A stretch of DNA of 64,000 bases from an uncultured Chloracidobacterium sp. (GTDB lineage: Bacteria > Acidobacteriota > Blastocatellia > Pyrinomonadales > Pyrinomonadaceae): contig CAKZGE010000007.1 of the NCBI GenBank assembly GCA_936914845.1, positions 1-64,000 of the forward strand, written 5' to 3'. The stretch's first letter is position 1, and the number at the start of each line of letters is the position of its first letter. The translations under genes were made by a program, and so were the position numbers. Under the pieces are notes generated by a model. That model did no database searches. It worked only from the letters and a program-made list of their open reading frames with translations, and was not told where the DNA came from. Of the stretch, positions 52,246-61,825 are shown piece after piece.

Positions 52246-52247
52246 TT

Positions 52248-53696
52248 CTAAAGCTTTACGCATACATTTTTTTCTTCAGTGAAAAAACGCAAGGCCTCAA
52301 AACCTCCTTCACGCCCTAATCCACTATCTTTCATCCCGCCAAAAGGAGTTCGCAGATCTCGCAATAACCAACAATTTATCCACACAATGCCGGATTCGAT
52401 CTTGGAAGCGACGCGGTGAGCTCGAGCAAGGTCCTTGGTCCAGATCGTCGAAGAAAGCCCGTAGCGCACACTATTAGCATATTCCAATACTTCGTCTTCC
52501 GAATCGAAAGGCATTATGGTGACCACCGGACCAAATATCTCTTCTTGATTGGTGCGGCAATCATAACTCAATCCGTCTATAACCGTCGGCTCTATGAACC
52601 AGCCATTTTCGCAAATTCCTTCCACCACGGACCGTCGGCCCCCGCAAAGAATGTTTCCGCCCTCACTTTCCGCCAGATCGATGTAAGACAGGATCTTTTC
52701 CATATGGGCCTTTGAGACGATCGCTCCGATATCCGTACTGGGCTGCAGAGGGTCGCCGATACGCAACTGAGCGGCACGAATGGCCAGATCTCTGCGAAAA
52801 CGATCATACAAGGCCCGCTCCACGAATATTCGCGACCCGCAAAGACATATCTGGCCTTGATTGGCAAAGGAGGACCGGAGAGTGGTTTCAAGCATTGTCT
52901 CATAATCGCAATCTGCAAAAATTATGTTAGGATTTTTACCACCCAATTCTAAAGACAATTTTTTGAACATTGGTCCGGCGGTGCGTGCGATCTGTTGACC
53001 GGTCTGCGTGCCGCCGGTAAACGATATCGCTTTGATCTCGGGGTGTTCGACGATCGCGGAGCCCACCTTTGGCCCGCTCCCGTGGACGATATTTAGAACG
53101 CCAGGCGGGAGGCCGGCTTCAATGCACAATTGAGACAGCATATATGCGGTCATCGGGGTCACTTCGGACGGCTTTGCCACGACCGTACAACCCGCCGCCA
53201 ATGCGGGTGCGATCTTCCATGTAAATAGGTAAAGAGGCAGGTTCCACGGCGATATACAGCCGACCACCCCGATAGGTTGCCGAAGCGTATAGTTAAAGCC
53301 GATCCCCGGCATGTCAAACGATTCGTTTGCCACGTGCATTGCCGCCGTGGCGTAGAAACGAAAATTTGATGCCGCTCGAGGAATATCCATTGAGCGGGCC
53401 AAAGAGAGAGGTTTACCGTTATCAATGCTTTCCGCTTCGGCTAATTTCTCTACATCACGTTCGATCAATGCGACAAGCCTCATTAAAATGTCGAATCTTG
53501 CTTCGGCGGCAGTTTTGGCCCACTCGGGAAATGCGGCTTGAGCGGCCGCCACCGCTCGGTCAACGTCCACTTCGTCCGAATCTGGAGCAAGTGAATAGAC
53601 CTCGCCCGTCGCAGGCTCGAAATTCTCCAAATATCTGCCGTCCGCCGGCGGGATCAGCTGACTGCCGATATAGTTTTCGATCTTCAACAGTGTCAT
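52248..53696 (-). CDS. aldehyde dehydrogenase, ALDH8-like
   Basis: NAD(P)-dependent aldehyde oxidation. The 482 residues carry the Glu in LSLELGGKNPN (Glu250) and the catalytic Cys284 in NQGQICLCGSRIFVE; the double-Cys spelling CLCGSR resembles 2-hydroxymuconic or 2-aminomuconic semialdehyde dehydrogenases. The NAD-binding GGTQTG (228-233) is also present. No aromatic degradation genes are near, so the substrate is open. It converges with the pilus gene. Confidence 0.92.
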   Translation of the reverse strand: MTLLKIENYIGSQLIPPADGRYLENFEPATGEVYSLAPDSDEVDVDRAVAAAQAAFPEWAKTAAEARFDILMRLVALIERDVEKLAEAESIDNGKPLSLARSMDIPRAASNFRFYATAAMHVANESFDMPGIGFNYTLRQPIGVVGCISPWNLPLYLFTWKIAPALAAGCTVVAKPSEVTPMTAYMLSQLCIEAGLPPGVLNIVHGSGPKVGSAIVEHPEIKAISFTGGTQTGQQIARTAGPMFKKLSLELGGKNPNIIFADCDYETMLETTLRSSFANQGQICLCGSRIFVERALYDRFRRDLAIRAAQLRIGDPLQPSTDIGAIVSKAHMEKILSYIDLAESEGGNILCGGRRSVVEGICENGWFIEPTVIDGLSYDCRTNQEEIFGPVVTIMPFDSEDEVLEYANSVRYGLSSTIWTKDLARAHRVASKIESGIVWINCWLLRDLRTPFGGMKDSGLGREGGFEALRFFTEEKNVCVKL

Positions 53697-53800
53697 ATTA
53701 TGAGAATTCCCGTTTGATCATGATGCCTTTCCCACCAACGTAGGAGTTTGAGTAAATACTAGCAGGTATTTAGCCGAAACGAAGAGAACCAGTCGCGGCA

Positions 53801-54958
53801 TTAGCGACCGAATTTTTTCAAGATCGTGCGAACAGATTCGATAGGTAGAGCCTCAACCGTTCGCCCCTCTTTGCCCGAGACCGTCGTGGCCATGAAAAGA
53901 GAATTGAGAATTGCCTCCTCGGAGGCCTCGATAACGGCCTGAAAAAGAGGCGACATCGAATCGTTCGCAAGGACATTTATATTCCGCACACCCTCGATCC
54001 CATTGACCGCATTTTGTGTGGAAAATGCAATAGCGTAGTCACCGCTGCCGTTTGTCATGGAAGATCCGACACGCCCAAGGCCGATCATGGAGCGGGAAGC
54101 GAGGCGCCTCAGCTGGCGATGGTCGAGCGGAGCATCTGTGGCAACAACGATAATAATAGAGCCGTCTGCGATGAGTGAGAGTTCCTTGCTTTTAGATACC
54201 GAGAGGCTATTTTGCAGATAGTATTTTCCTAGCTCTTTTCCGACAGGCACGCCGTCTATGGACAAGATTCCGCCAAAATTCGATTGAACCAACACACCCA
54301 CCGTATAACCGCCGAGTTTTTCCGGAAGTTTGCGCGAAGAAGTCCCTATGCCGCCTTTCCACCCAAAGGCAACTGTTCCGGTTCCGGCACCCACGGAGCC
54401 TTCGGGCACAAGTCCACTTTTAGCGGTTTTGATGGCGCTGAAGACATCTTCCCGAACAATATGGCGGCCACGAATATCGTTTAAGTATCCATCATTGGTT
54501 TCGGCGACCAAAGGATTGATGGAACCGACATTTTCGTTGCCGGGCAGAGCCAGCATATAATCGATCAAAAAATCGGCCGCTTTCGGCACGCTTAACGTGG
54601 AGGTCAGCAATACGGGAGTTTCAAGCTCGCCGAGTTCATTGACCTGCGTCGAGCCGACGAGCTTTCCGAAGCCGTTACCAACGTAAACTGCCGCCGGGAC
54701 CTTTTCTTGAAAGAGATTTCGCGAATGAGGAACTACGGCAGTAACGCCGGTTCGAATATTCGAATCGCGAATGATCGTCGTGTGACCGACCAAAACACCG
54801 GAAACATCAGTGATGGCGTTGTTCTTTCCGGTGGGAAGGACTCCGGGTGAGATCCCTAATTCGCGGGCTCGGACCCGCTGTCCTGCGGATTGCGGATTCG
54901 CGTTCAACGTCAAAAGCAGAAATATGACCACCACCAAGATGTTTAGCCGATATGACAT
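53801..54958 (-). CDS. P1 family (S58) peptidase, DmpA/BapA-like, exported
   Basis: An Ntn-fold aminopeptidase family that includes D-aminopeptidase DmpA and beta-peptidyl aminopeptidase. A signal peptide spans residues ~1-24. The likely self-cleavage site is Gly266-Ser267 in DGSIIIVVATDAPL, with conserved NGSGDYAIAFST further on. The 385-residue length is normal. It shares one base with the dcd stop (TAATG), which suggests co-transcription. Confidence 0.88.
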   Translation of the reverse strand: MSYRLNILVVVIFLLLTLNANPQSAGQRVRARELGISPGVLPTGKNNAITDVSGVLVGHTTIIRDSNIRTGVTAVVPHSRNLFQEKVPAAVYVGNGFGKLVGSTQVNELGELETPVLLTSTLSVPKAADFLIDYMLALPGNENVGSINPLVAETNDGYLNDIRGRHIVREDVFSAIKTAKSGLVPEGSVGAGTGTVAFGWKGGIGTSSRKLPEKLGGYTVGVLVQSNFGGILSIDGVPVGKELGKYYLQNSLSVSKSKELSLIADGSIIIVVATDAPLDHRQLRRLASRSMIGLGRVGSSMTNGSGDYAIAFSTQNAVNGIEGVRNINVLANDSMSPLFQAVIEASEEAILNSLFMATTVSGKEGRTVEALPIESVRTILKKFGR

Positions 54959-55551
54959 TATACTTTTGCGAATGTGAGTCCGGTTTGACCCTGATATTTG
55001 CCGCCGCGGTCTTCGTAGCTTACCGCACAGTCTTCGTCAGACTCAAAAAACAAGATCTGACCGATCCCTTCGTTTACGTAAACACGAAGGGGTAAATTGG
55101 CAAGATTGCCGATCTCCACGACAAGACGACCGGTCCAGCCTGCTTCAAGGGGTGTGGTATTGACCAATAAACCGGCTCTGGCATAAGTCGATTTGCCCAG
55201 AGCAACACCCGTAACATTCCGCGGCATACGAAAAGTCTCGACGGTCACACCCAAGCCATAATGATGCGGGGGAAGCAGATAGTATCTGGCTCCGTCATCG
55301 GCGGTGCGTAGCGGCGGTTCGATCAATGATGTTTCTTCATCGAATTTCTTTGGGTCTATCTCATCACCAAAGACAGAAGAGAAGATGCGAAAACCGTCAT
55401 CGGCAAGGCGCATATCATAGCCATAACTCGATGTGCCGGCAGATATTATTTTGCTGCCATCCCTTTCGCGGACAAGGTCCGAAAGGAAGGGGGTGATCAT
55501 TTGATGCTCCTCTACCATTCTGCGAAGCCAAACATCAGATTTTATAGTCAT
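54958..55551 (-). CDS. dcd: dCTP deaminase
   Basis: Converts dCTP to dUTP for dTTP synthesis. The ATG at 55551 gives MTIKSDVWLRRMVEEHQMI and 197 residues; an upstream start at 55575 adds eight residues. LGKSTYARAGLL and the catalytic Glu in NTTPLEAGWTGRLVVEI are family features. It is directly upstream of the peptidase gene. The pairing with a peptidase has no obvious functional reason. Confidence 0.95.
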   Translation of the reverse strand: MTIKSDVWLRRMVEEHQMITPFLSDLVRERDGSKIISAGTSSYGYDMRLADDGFRIFSSVFGDEIDPKKFDEETSLIEPPLRTADDGARYYLLPPHHYGLGVTVETFRMPRNVTGVALGKSTYARAGLLVNTTPLEAGWTGRLVVEIGNLANLPLRVYVNEGIGQILFFESDEDCAVSYEDRGGKYQGQTGLTFAKV

Positions 55552-55620
55552 ATCAATGAAAAAAATAATACTCAAAAAGGCCGTTTTGCTGCCATATTCA
55601 GGATCGCACCGGCAGAAGAA

Positions 55621-56469
55621 CTACTTTTTTTGCGGAAATATCTCCATCGTGCCATCGCCAACCATGAATTTCATCGTAATTCCGCCGGTGCCGGATCTTG
55701 CCGCGATCATCTTGTCGGTAAACTCGGCCTTGCGGACACGAGGCTTGAACTCCGTAAAAGTATTGGTGATGGTGCCCGTTCTTAAAATAGACGCGTCAAA
55801 ATTCGAATTTAATCCCGGCGGAAGACTGACATGCATTTTACCGCTTGCAAGTTGGACGTCAACAAATCTACCCCGCCAGCTTTTGGATGGGACATTAACG
55901 GTTATGTCCCCGTTGCCGAAAGTGGCCGCGGTCGCGCCGCCAACAAGGTCAAGGGTCGCGTTGGTATCTAAGTAGTTCAACTTGAACGTTCCTTCTACTC
56001 CGCCGATGTAAAGATCACCCTTTCCGCCATCTACTGTTAGATCGGCAAAACGAGGTACTTTGATCACGTAGTCGATCCTAAAGGGGGCGTTGAGTAAATT
56101 TTTGGGGAAACTTTTGGCGACCGACTTCAGATGTTTTCTGTCGTTGACGCCAACGCTGAAGATGCTGAGCCTGAGGGAAGATTCGTCTAGTATAAAACCT
56201 GTGACCTTTTCAAGTTGGTTAAGCTCCGCCTCGGTCGAAGCCTTTAATTCGATCTCCGCCGATATCTCTATCTCATTATTAGACCAGCCCTCAATACGGA
56301 TCGATCCGTTCGGTGCGCCGGCAATAACAATGGTCCCGCCAACGCCAAAATCGAGTTTATCGGTCTTGTAAACGGTCCGGGTCAAGGTTGCCTGTCCCGT
56401 CGCGATCCCGGTTAATGCAGCAACTACTAAGAACGAAGCAGCCGCAAAAGACTTTATTTTAGGTCTCAT
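55621..56469 (-). CDS. exported DUF4097-like protein 1
   Basis: A 282-residue protein with a signal peptide (~1-25) and then repeated short beta strands (PNGSIRIEGWSNNEIEI, LTVDGGKGDLYIGG, TFGNGDITVNVPSKSW) of the parallel-beta-helix-like pattern of DUF4097 adhesin-type domains. It lies downstream of a similar gene and an ECF sigma/anti-sigma pair and is probably part of that response. Function unknown. Confidence 0.75.
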   Translation of the reverse strand: MRPKIKSFAAASFLVVAALTGIATGQATLTRTVYKTDKLDFGVGGTIVIAGAPNGSIRIEGWSNNEIEISAEIELKASTEAELNQLEKVTGFILDESSLRLSIFSVGVNDRKHLKSVAKSFPKNLLNAPFRIDYVIKVPRFADLTVDGGKGDLYIGGVEGTFKLNYLDTNATLDLVGGATAATFGNGDITVNVPSKSWRGRFVDVQLASGKMHVSLPPGLNSNFDASILRTGTITNTFTEFKPRVRKAEFTDKMIAARSGTGGITMKFMVGDGTMEIFPQKK

Positions 56470-56564
56470 GGTTTTTCAGAGGTCCGTTGTCGTTTTGGCC
56501 GGTCAAAGGAGTGTGAACCAAAAATAGTTTATGCCTGAAGCGGCCGTCGGTCAAGGTATTTGTT

Positions 56565-57341
56565 CTAACGAGGGATAAAGGCTATGCTTCCGCGTTGGTT
56601 CGTAATAGTTAAAGTAGAATTTCCATCTCCGATCTTGCCAACGACGCGACGACCGTCACCTAGGAAATTCATATTAGCATTGGCGAATTGTCCCAATGAG
56701 ATGTTTCTGGTTGAGGGGGCAGTGGCAACGAGTCGAAATGAAGAATTCGTCGGCAGCCGCAGGTTTATATTGCCTCTAATTGAGGTAAAACGATAGTTTC
56801 CGTTCGCTCTCATTTCACCGTCGAAAAAGATATCTCCGATTCCGTTTTGAGCCGAGACGGCCGAAGCAAATATATTGGTCAATGTGATGTCGCCTTCACT
56901 GGAAATATGGGCTCGCACAAGGGCACCATTAATGTTCGTTACACTCAGATTTCCCACACGAGTCTCGATATCGACATTCGAACTGTGGGGAACTCTGATG
57001 GTGAAATTAACATTGCCTACATCGCCGCGACCCTCATTGTCGCGAACCAAATTTATATAAATGGTGCCACTCAGGCTTTGAGGTTCAATGTTCGCGGCCG
57101 GAGCTTCCAAATAGGCGGAGATGCTGATCTGTTGACGATCCCACCCTTCGACCGTGACCGTGCCCGTTCGATTCAGCAACTGAAGCCTCACGTTTTGCCC
57201 GGCAGGATAGGTGCGAGAAAAACGCTTTTGACCATTTATTTCGGTAACGTGTGAAACTAAGCAGAAAAGGAAGATGCCCAGAACGATCAAGAATCTTCTA
57301 TCGACCGAACGGCCACGGGGGTTTTTCAACAGGTGGATCAT
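56565..57341 (-). CDS. exported DUF4097-like protein 2
   Basis: A 258-residue protein with a membrane anchor or signal segment (FLIVLGIFLFCLVSHVTEI) and the same beta-strand rhythm as its neighbour: GTVTVEGWDRQQISI, VDIETRVGNLSVTNI, ISSEGDITLTNI, GIGDIFFDG. The two proteins are distant paralogues. It sits between the anti-sigma gene and protein 1 on the same strand. Confidence 0.75.
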   Translation of the reverse strand: MIHLLKNPRGRSVDRRFLIVLGIFLFCLVSHVTEINGQKRFSRTYPAGQNVRLQLLNRTGTVTVEGWDRQQISISAYLEAPAANIEPQSLSGTIYINLVRDNEGRGDVGNVNFTIRVPHSSNVDIETRVGNLSVTNINGALVRAHISSEGDITLTNIFASAVSAQNGIGDIFFDGEMRANGNYRFTSIRGNINLRLPTNSSFRLVATAPSTRNISLGQFANANMNFLGDGRRVVGKIGDGNSTLTITNQRGSIAFIPR

Positions 57342-57361
57342 GTGATCGTTAAATCTTAATA

Positions 57362-58078
57362 CTATAATTCAGAAAATTCGCGGAGCAGGTTCATTTTATC
57401 GTTCAAGGCCGAATCAAGCATTTCACCCGAAAGCTCGTCCTGAGGGTCCTTTTGCAGGATCAGCGTATAGTCCGTGACGGATTGATCGATCTCACGCATA
57501 TTTCGGTCAAAAGCATCGCGGAGTTTTGCATCCCACATCGTTCGACGAGCTTGTACCCGTTTATTCCAATATTCGATAACGGCACGTTGTTCCCGGAAAC
57601 GATTTTCGCGAGCCTCTTCGACCGAATCTGCCAACCCAACTTTACTAAGGATCTTTTCGAAAGTAGTTTGGGTATCCGCTGACCGCCTTGTGAAATCCGC
57701 CCCGCTCGGTTGTATATAATTCTTGACGGCGACAACAGTCAGAAGAGAACTCAGCAGTGCGACTCCAAGCACCGCCGATCCGATCTGCATAAAAGAGAAC
57801 TGCCACCGCCCCTCGGGCTTTTCCACGGCCGGCGGTGCCGGTTTATTCTCGCTTTCTATAACATTGCTAATGCGGCACCAGAGTGCCCGAGAATTCGGAG
57901 GGACAACTTCTTTCTTTTCCTCGAAATGGCAGCTATCCAAAATTTCAGCAAAATCTTCACACAACAAGGCACATTCCGGACAAAGCGAAAGGTGTGTCAT
58001 GACCGCGAGCGAAGTTGATTCATCAAGTTCGTTGTCGAGGAAAACACTTAAATTTTCTTGGCAATCACTGCAATTCAT
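57362..58078 (-). CDS. zinc-finger anti-sigma factor (zf-HC2)
   Basis: The N-terminus holds a zinc-binding set Cys3, Cys6, His29, Cys33, Cys36 (MNCSDC ... HLSLCPEC), the anti-sigma domain that binds ECF sigma factors. A membrane helix follows (residues ~97-118, SAVLGVALLSSLLTVVAV) and the C-terminal ~120 residues are outside. It is the gene after the ECF sigma factor, so it probably controls it; the signal is unknown. Confidence 0.88.
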   Translation of the reverse strand: MNCSDCQENLSVFLDNELDESTSLAVMTHLSLCPECALLCEDFAEILDSCHFEEKKEVVPPNSRALWCRISNVIESENKPAPPAVEKPEGRWQFSFMQIGSAVLGVALLSSLLTVVAVKNYIQPSGADFTRRSADTQTTFEKILSKVGLADSVEEARENRFREQRAVIEYWNKRVQARRTMWDAKLRDAFDRNMREIDQSVTDYTLILQKDPQDELSGEMLDSALNDKMNLLREFSEL

Positions 58079-58201
58079 CGGCTGATATACAAACTGTTGA
58101 CATTATTTACCTCGCGGCGTTACACAAAAGTAACCCGTTAGGCCGCATCAATTTCTGACATTCAATCCATATAGATTGCCGCAGAAATTAAAAAGTTGCC
58201 T

Positions 58202-58879
58202 TTAAGCGGGAGAAGATCCTTCTCTTTCTTTGATCAGCAGGCCGCGAAGCTTTAATCGGGCCTTATGCAGCTGAGATTTCGAAGTGCCAACGGATATCTG
58301 AAGCATCCGAGCAACCTCTTCGTGTTCATAGCCTTCAATGTCGTGCAGCACAAAAACATTCTTGTAACCGTTCGGCAATTCGGCGATGGCATTTTTCAAT
58401 GCAATGCGGTCGACAACCTGCATCCTGAGCGGATTTGCGGTGCCGGTAACGGTCTGTTCCGGCATTTCCCCGTCTTCGGACGTCTTTTCATTTTTGACGC
58501 TGCGGCGACGGAAGTGCATCAATACTTGGTTTACTGTAAGCCGATGCAGCCAAGTCGAGAAAGCGGAATCCCCTCGAAAACTCCCGATCTTGCGAAAAAG
58601 CTGAACAAAGACCTCCTGAGTAAGGTCTTCTGCCTCGGTCTGGTTGTTTGTCATTCGAAGCGTAAGGCTGTACGTGCGGCGATGATATCTCTCATAGACC
58701 AGCTCGAACGCCGTTAGATCGCCTGCGGCCGCCCTTTGACACAATTCAAAGTCAGAGGTCGAAGCATCGAATGTGACCGTGGCCGGAACTGCCTGCACCT
58801 GAACTAAACGGTGAGACGCGGTTTCGTCATCGAATAATAAAGGAAGGTCCTGTTCTATCGCCGAAGAGGTAGAAGTCAT
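58202..58879 (-). CDS. ECF RNA polymerase sigma factor
   Basis: A sigma-70 family factor of the extracytoplasmic type: region 2 (YHRRTYSLTLRMTNNQTEAED, LTQEVFVQLFRKI) and region 4 (ELPNGYKNVFVLHDIEGYEHEEVARML) are present, with no region 3. The start at ATG 58879 is preceded by CAGGAG; a GTG at 58885 would overlap this ribosome-binding site. Length 225. The anti-sigma gene follows, so they form a regulated pair. Confidence 0.93.
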   Translation of the reverse strand: MTSTSSAIEQDLPLLFDDETASHRLVQVQAVPATVTFDASTSDFELCQRAAAGDLTAFELVYERYHRRTYSLTLRMTNNQTEAEDLTQEVFVQLFRKIGSFRGDSAFSTWLHRLTVNQVLMHFRRRSVKNEKTSEDGEMPEQTVTGTANPLRMQVVDRIALKNAIAELPNGYKNVFVLHDIEGYEHEEVARMLQISVGTSKSQLHKARLKLRGLLIKEREGSSPA

Positions 58880-59097
58880 ACTCACTCCTGATAAACTGTT
58901 GCCGGATTTTAGAAACTTTTCCGCGTCTATGATGTTTTACCTCCGAGCTTTAGTTGCCCATCCGCCAAAATTAATTCTTATTTGGAAGAAATAAACCCTG
59001 ATTTTATAGCGAAATGACCAAAAGGTAAAGATAAAATTAGAAAGGAGCTCTCGAAAGTTCACAAAGAAATTTGCTAGAATCGGATTTTTCGAGACTT
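58880..59097. other. divergent promoter region of sigma factor and glycosyltransferase genes
   Basis: This 218-bp gap has no gene. It holds the start of both divergent transcripts. No sigma-70 or ECF-type promoter could be assigned with confidence on either strand. Confidence 0.3.
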
Positions 59098-60114
59098 ATG
59101 AGCTTTTCAGTTCAATTCATTGAACGCGGCGAATTCATCCCTGGCGGAGGCGATGATCGTGACCGCCCGAGCCCGAGTATTGAAAGGGTATTCCGCTCGA
59201 TCGGGGATGAATTGAAACGAAAAGGTGTCGAAGTAGGATATTTCAAATTGCCTAATCATGATACCGCGGTCGGGATAGCGAAGAATTTTCTTGTGACGCC
59301 ACCCGAGGCAGACATTTTGCATATTTGCGGGCAAAGCACATATTACGGATTGCGGATGTCGCCGAAAAGGACCGTTGCAACTTTCCACGACCTGAACATT
59401 CTCCGGATACGCAGCGGCATGCGTCGCAAGGTGATCAAAGAACTGTTCTTTAACCTTCCGGTAAGACACCTTAAATATTTGACTGCGATCTCCGAAGCGA
59501 CCAAGCGTGATCTTGTTGCGTGTACGGGATGTGATCCCGAAAGAATTTCTGTAATTGGAAATCCATTGACCATTTCTTCTGAGCCTCATACACGAGAGTT
59601 TGATGTTGACCGCCCTCGATTGCTCCAGATAGGGGCTCTTCCGCACAAAAACATTGTTCGGCTGGCGAGCGCGTTGGCCGGGCTAAGGGTTCATGTGATC
59701 GTTGTTGGCGGCGTAGATGTTGTTTCCATGGATGCGTTGATCAAAAACGGGATAGATGTAGAATTTCATCCCGTCCTGTCAGATCAGGAGATCCTGCACC
59801 AATATCGGTCCGCCGATGCGGTAACGTTCTTTTCCACGATCGAAGGGTTCGGGTTGCCGATCATCGAAGCACAGGCGATGGGTGTGCCGGTACTGACCAG
59901 CGACGTTGACCCGATGCGGGATGTGGCAGGTAAGGGGGCGCTGTTGGCAGATCCATTTAGCGTCAGTTCAATGCGCACCTTGATAGAACGAGTGATCGCC
60001 GATGCTGAGTTTCGAGCGGCCGCTGTAGATGCCGGCCGCCGGAATGTGCAGCGATTTTCGCCGCAAGCGATCGCGGGAAAATACCTTGATTTCTACGAGA
60101 AGATGCTCCAATAG
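59098..60114 (+). CDS. glycosyltransferase, GT4-like
   Basis: A 338-residue GT-B enzyme from the ATG at 59098 (an in-frame TTG at 59071 would add nine residues). The donor-binding EGFGLPIIEAQAMGVPVLTS (residues ~248-267) is the hallmark of group 1 glycosyltransferases, with GNPLTISSEPH earlier. It transfers a sugar from an activated nucleotide donor, probably to a surface polysaccharide. No other polysaccharide genes are close. Confidence 0.88.
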   Translation: MSFSVQFIERGEFIPGGGDDRDRPSPSIERVFRSIGDELKRKGVEVGYFKLPNHDTAVGIAKNFLVTPPEADILHICGQSTYYGLRMSPKRTVATFHDLNILRIRSGMRRKVIKELFFNLPVRHLKYLTAISEATKRDLVACTGCDPERISVIGNPLTISSEPHTREFDVDRPRLLQIGALPHKNIVRLASALAGLRVHVIVVGGVDVVSMDALIKNGIDVEFHPVLSDQEILHQYRSADAVTFFSTIEGFGLPIIEAQAMGVPVLTSDVDPMRDVAGKGALLADPFSVSSMRTLIERVIADAEFRAAAVDAGRRNVQRFSPQAIAGKYLDFYEKMLQ

Positions 60115-60193
60115 GTGATCGGAGGTTTTGTTTTGTAAAGCTTTTGGGCTAAACTTTCGACATCCTGGTTCCCGAAAAACCACGTCACTTCTT

Positions 60194-61762
60194 ATGTTGT
60201 TTCTTATGCAATCTGCTGCCGTTTACGGCATCGACGCTATACTTGTGGACATTGAGGTCAATCTGCATCCGTCTCCAAGAGAAGTAGATACCATGCCGAG
60301 CTTTTCGATTGTCGGACTTCCGGACACGGCGATTCGGGAATCCAAAGAAAGGGTTCGGGCGGCAATTACAAATAGCGGATATTTCTTTCCTATCCATAGG
60401 ACCATCATTAATCTGGCACCGGCGGACGTTCGAAAAGAAGGTGCCAGCTTTGATCTGCCTATGGCGCTTGGTATTTTAGGTGCTAACGGCGATCTGATCG
60501 GGGTCGAAAACCTTAAAAATGTTCTGGCGATAGGTGAGCTTTCTCTTGATGGCCGCGTTCGTCCGGTGCGCGGTGCACTTTCGATCGCCCTCGCCGCTCG
60601 CGACAATGGAATTCAAGACCTTTTGCTGCCGGAAGAGAATGCGACCGAAGCGGCTGTGGTAAAGGGGTTACGCGTCTTTCCGGTCCGGGATCTGAGGCAA
60701 GCCGCATTGTTGGTGGAGGAGATCTCTACTGATCGACCGACCAGAGTTCAACCGATAGTGCTTGGAGAGAGCGAGCTCAATGAGCGCTCAAATGGCTACG
60801 GGGTTGACTTTTCTGAGGTCCGCGGTCAACAGACCGCCAAAAGAGCACTCGAGATCGCTAGTGCCGGCGGACACAATATTCTCTTTATTGGGCCTCCGGG
60901 ATCGGGTAAGACAATGCTTGCGAAGCGGTTGCCAACCATCTTGCCTCCGCTTGAATTTGAAGAAGCACTGGAGATCACCAAAATACATTCGGTCGCCGGC
61001 TTGACGGGCCGCGCCGGCCTTATACGTGAAAGGCCATTTAAATCGCCGCATCATACGGTCTCGCAGGCCGGTTTGATCGGCGGCGGTTCGCTGCCGCGTC
61101 CCGGCGAAGTTTCGCTGGCTCATCTCGGCGTCTTGTTTTTGGATGAGTTGCCGGAGTTTGACCGCAGCGTGCTCGAGGTTCTCCGGCAGCCGATGGAAGA
61201 TAAAGAGGTGACCATTTCACGAGCGGCAAGTTCGCTCACATTTCCGTCCGACTTTACCTTAGTTGCGTCAATGAACCCTTGTCCATGCGGTTATTTCAAT
61301 AGCGCGCGGGAATGCCGGTGTTCACCCATTCAGATCCAAAGATATGTTGGAAGGATCTCAGGCCCGTTGATGGACCGGATCGATATCCATATTGATGTTC
61401 CGGCGGTGAAATTCAACGAACTTAGAGGCCGGACGAATGAACAACCCGAATCTTCGGAGTCTATACGAAAGCGTGTCATCGCCGCCCGCGCTGTCCAGCT
61501 AAAAAGGCTGGGCGGCGGTGCCGGATATTCTAACTCGGCGATGTCTTCCTCCCAGATAAGGCGATTCTGTCAATTGAGCTCGGTTTCAGAATCGCTGCTC
61601 GAAAAAGCCATGACGCGCCAAGGGCTTTCGGCTAGGGCTCATGATCGAATTCTAAAAGTCGCCCGTACGATAGCCGACCTCGCCGGGCAGGAGGAGATCG
61701 GGCCGGAACACCTTAGCGAGGCGATCAACTTTCGTTCATTGGACCGTAACTATTGGACATAA
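60194..61762 (+). CDS. comM: ComM/YifB Mg-chelatase-like AAA ATPase
   Basis: ComM is an AAA+ helicase that extends branch migration in natural transformation. The N-terminal Lon-protease-like domain has SFSIVGLPDTAIRESKERVR, the AAA part has Walker A GPPGSGKT (~residues 235-242) and Walker B LFLDELPEF, and the end has ARAHDRILKVARTIADL. A frame from 60128 is open, but a start at 60194 or 60209 gives the usual length (~522 residues). Confidence 0.93.
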   Translation: MLFLMQSAAVYGIDAILVDIEVNLHPSPREVDTMPSFSIVGLPDTAIRESKERVRAAITNSGYFFPIHRTIINLAPADVRKEGASFDLPMALGILGANGDLIGVENLKNVLAIGELSLDGRVRPVRGALSIALAARDNGIQDLLLPEENATEAAVVKGLRVFPVRDLRQAALLVEEISTDRPTRVQPIVLGESELNERSNGYGVDFSEVRGQQTAKRALEIASAGGHNILFIGPPGSGKTMLAKRLPTILPPLEFEEALEITKIHSVAGLTGRAGLIRERPFKSPHHTVSQAGLIGGGSLPRPGEVSLAHLGVLFLDELPEFDRSVLEVLRQPMEDKEVTISRAASSLTFPSDFTLVASMNPCPCGYFNSARECRCSPIQIQRYVGRISGPLMDRIDIHIDVPAVKFNELRGRTNEQPESSESIRKRVIAARAVQLKRLGGGAGYSNSAMSSSQIRRFCQLSSVSESLLEKAMTRQGLSARAHDRILKVARTIADLAGQEEIGPEHLSEAINFRSLDRNYWT

Positions 61763-61825
61763 GCCTTCCCATTTGTCAAAATTGAGCACTGTGCTTTCAA
61801 ATGGCGGTTCAGCCAAAGTGAATTT

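Noticed and set aside
53327..53743. Plus-strand 138-codon frame opposite the aldehyde dehydrogenase gene
   Set aside because: It opposes the start of a certain gene and has Arg/Pro-rich composition with no motif.
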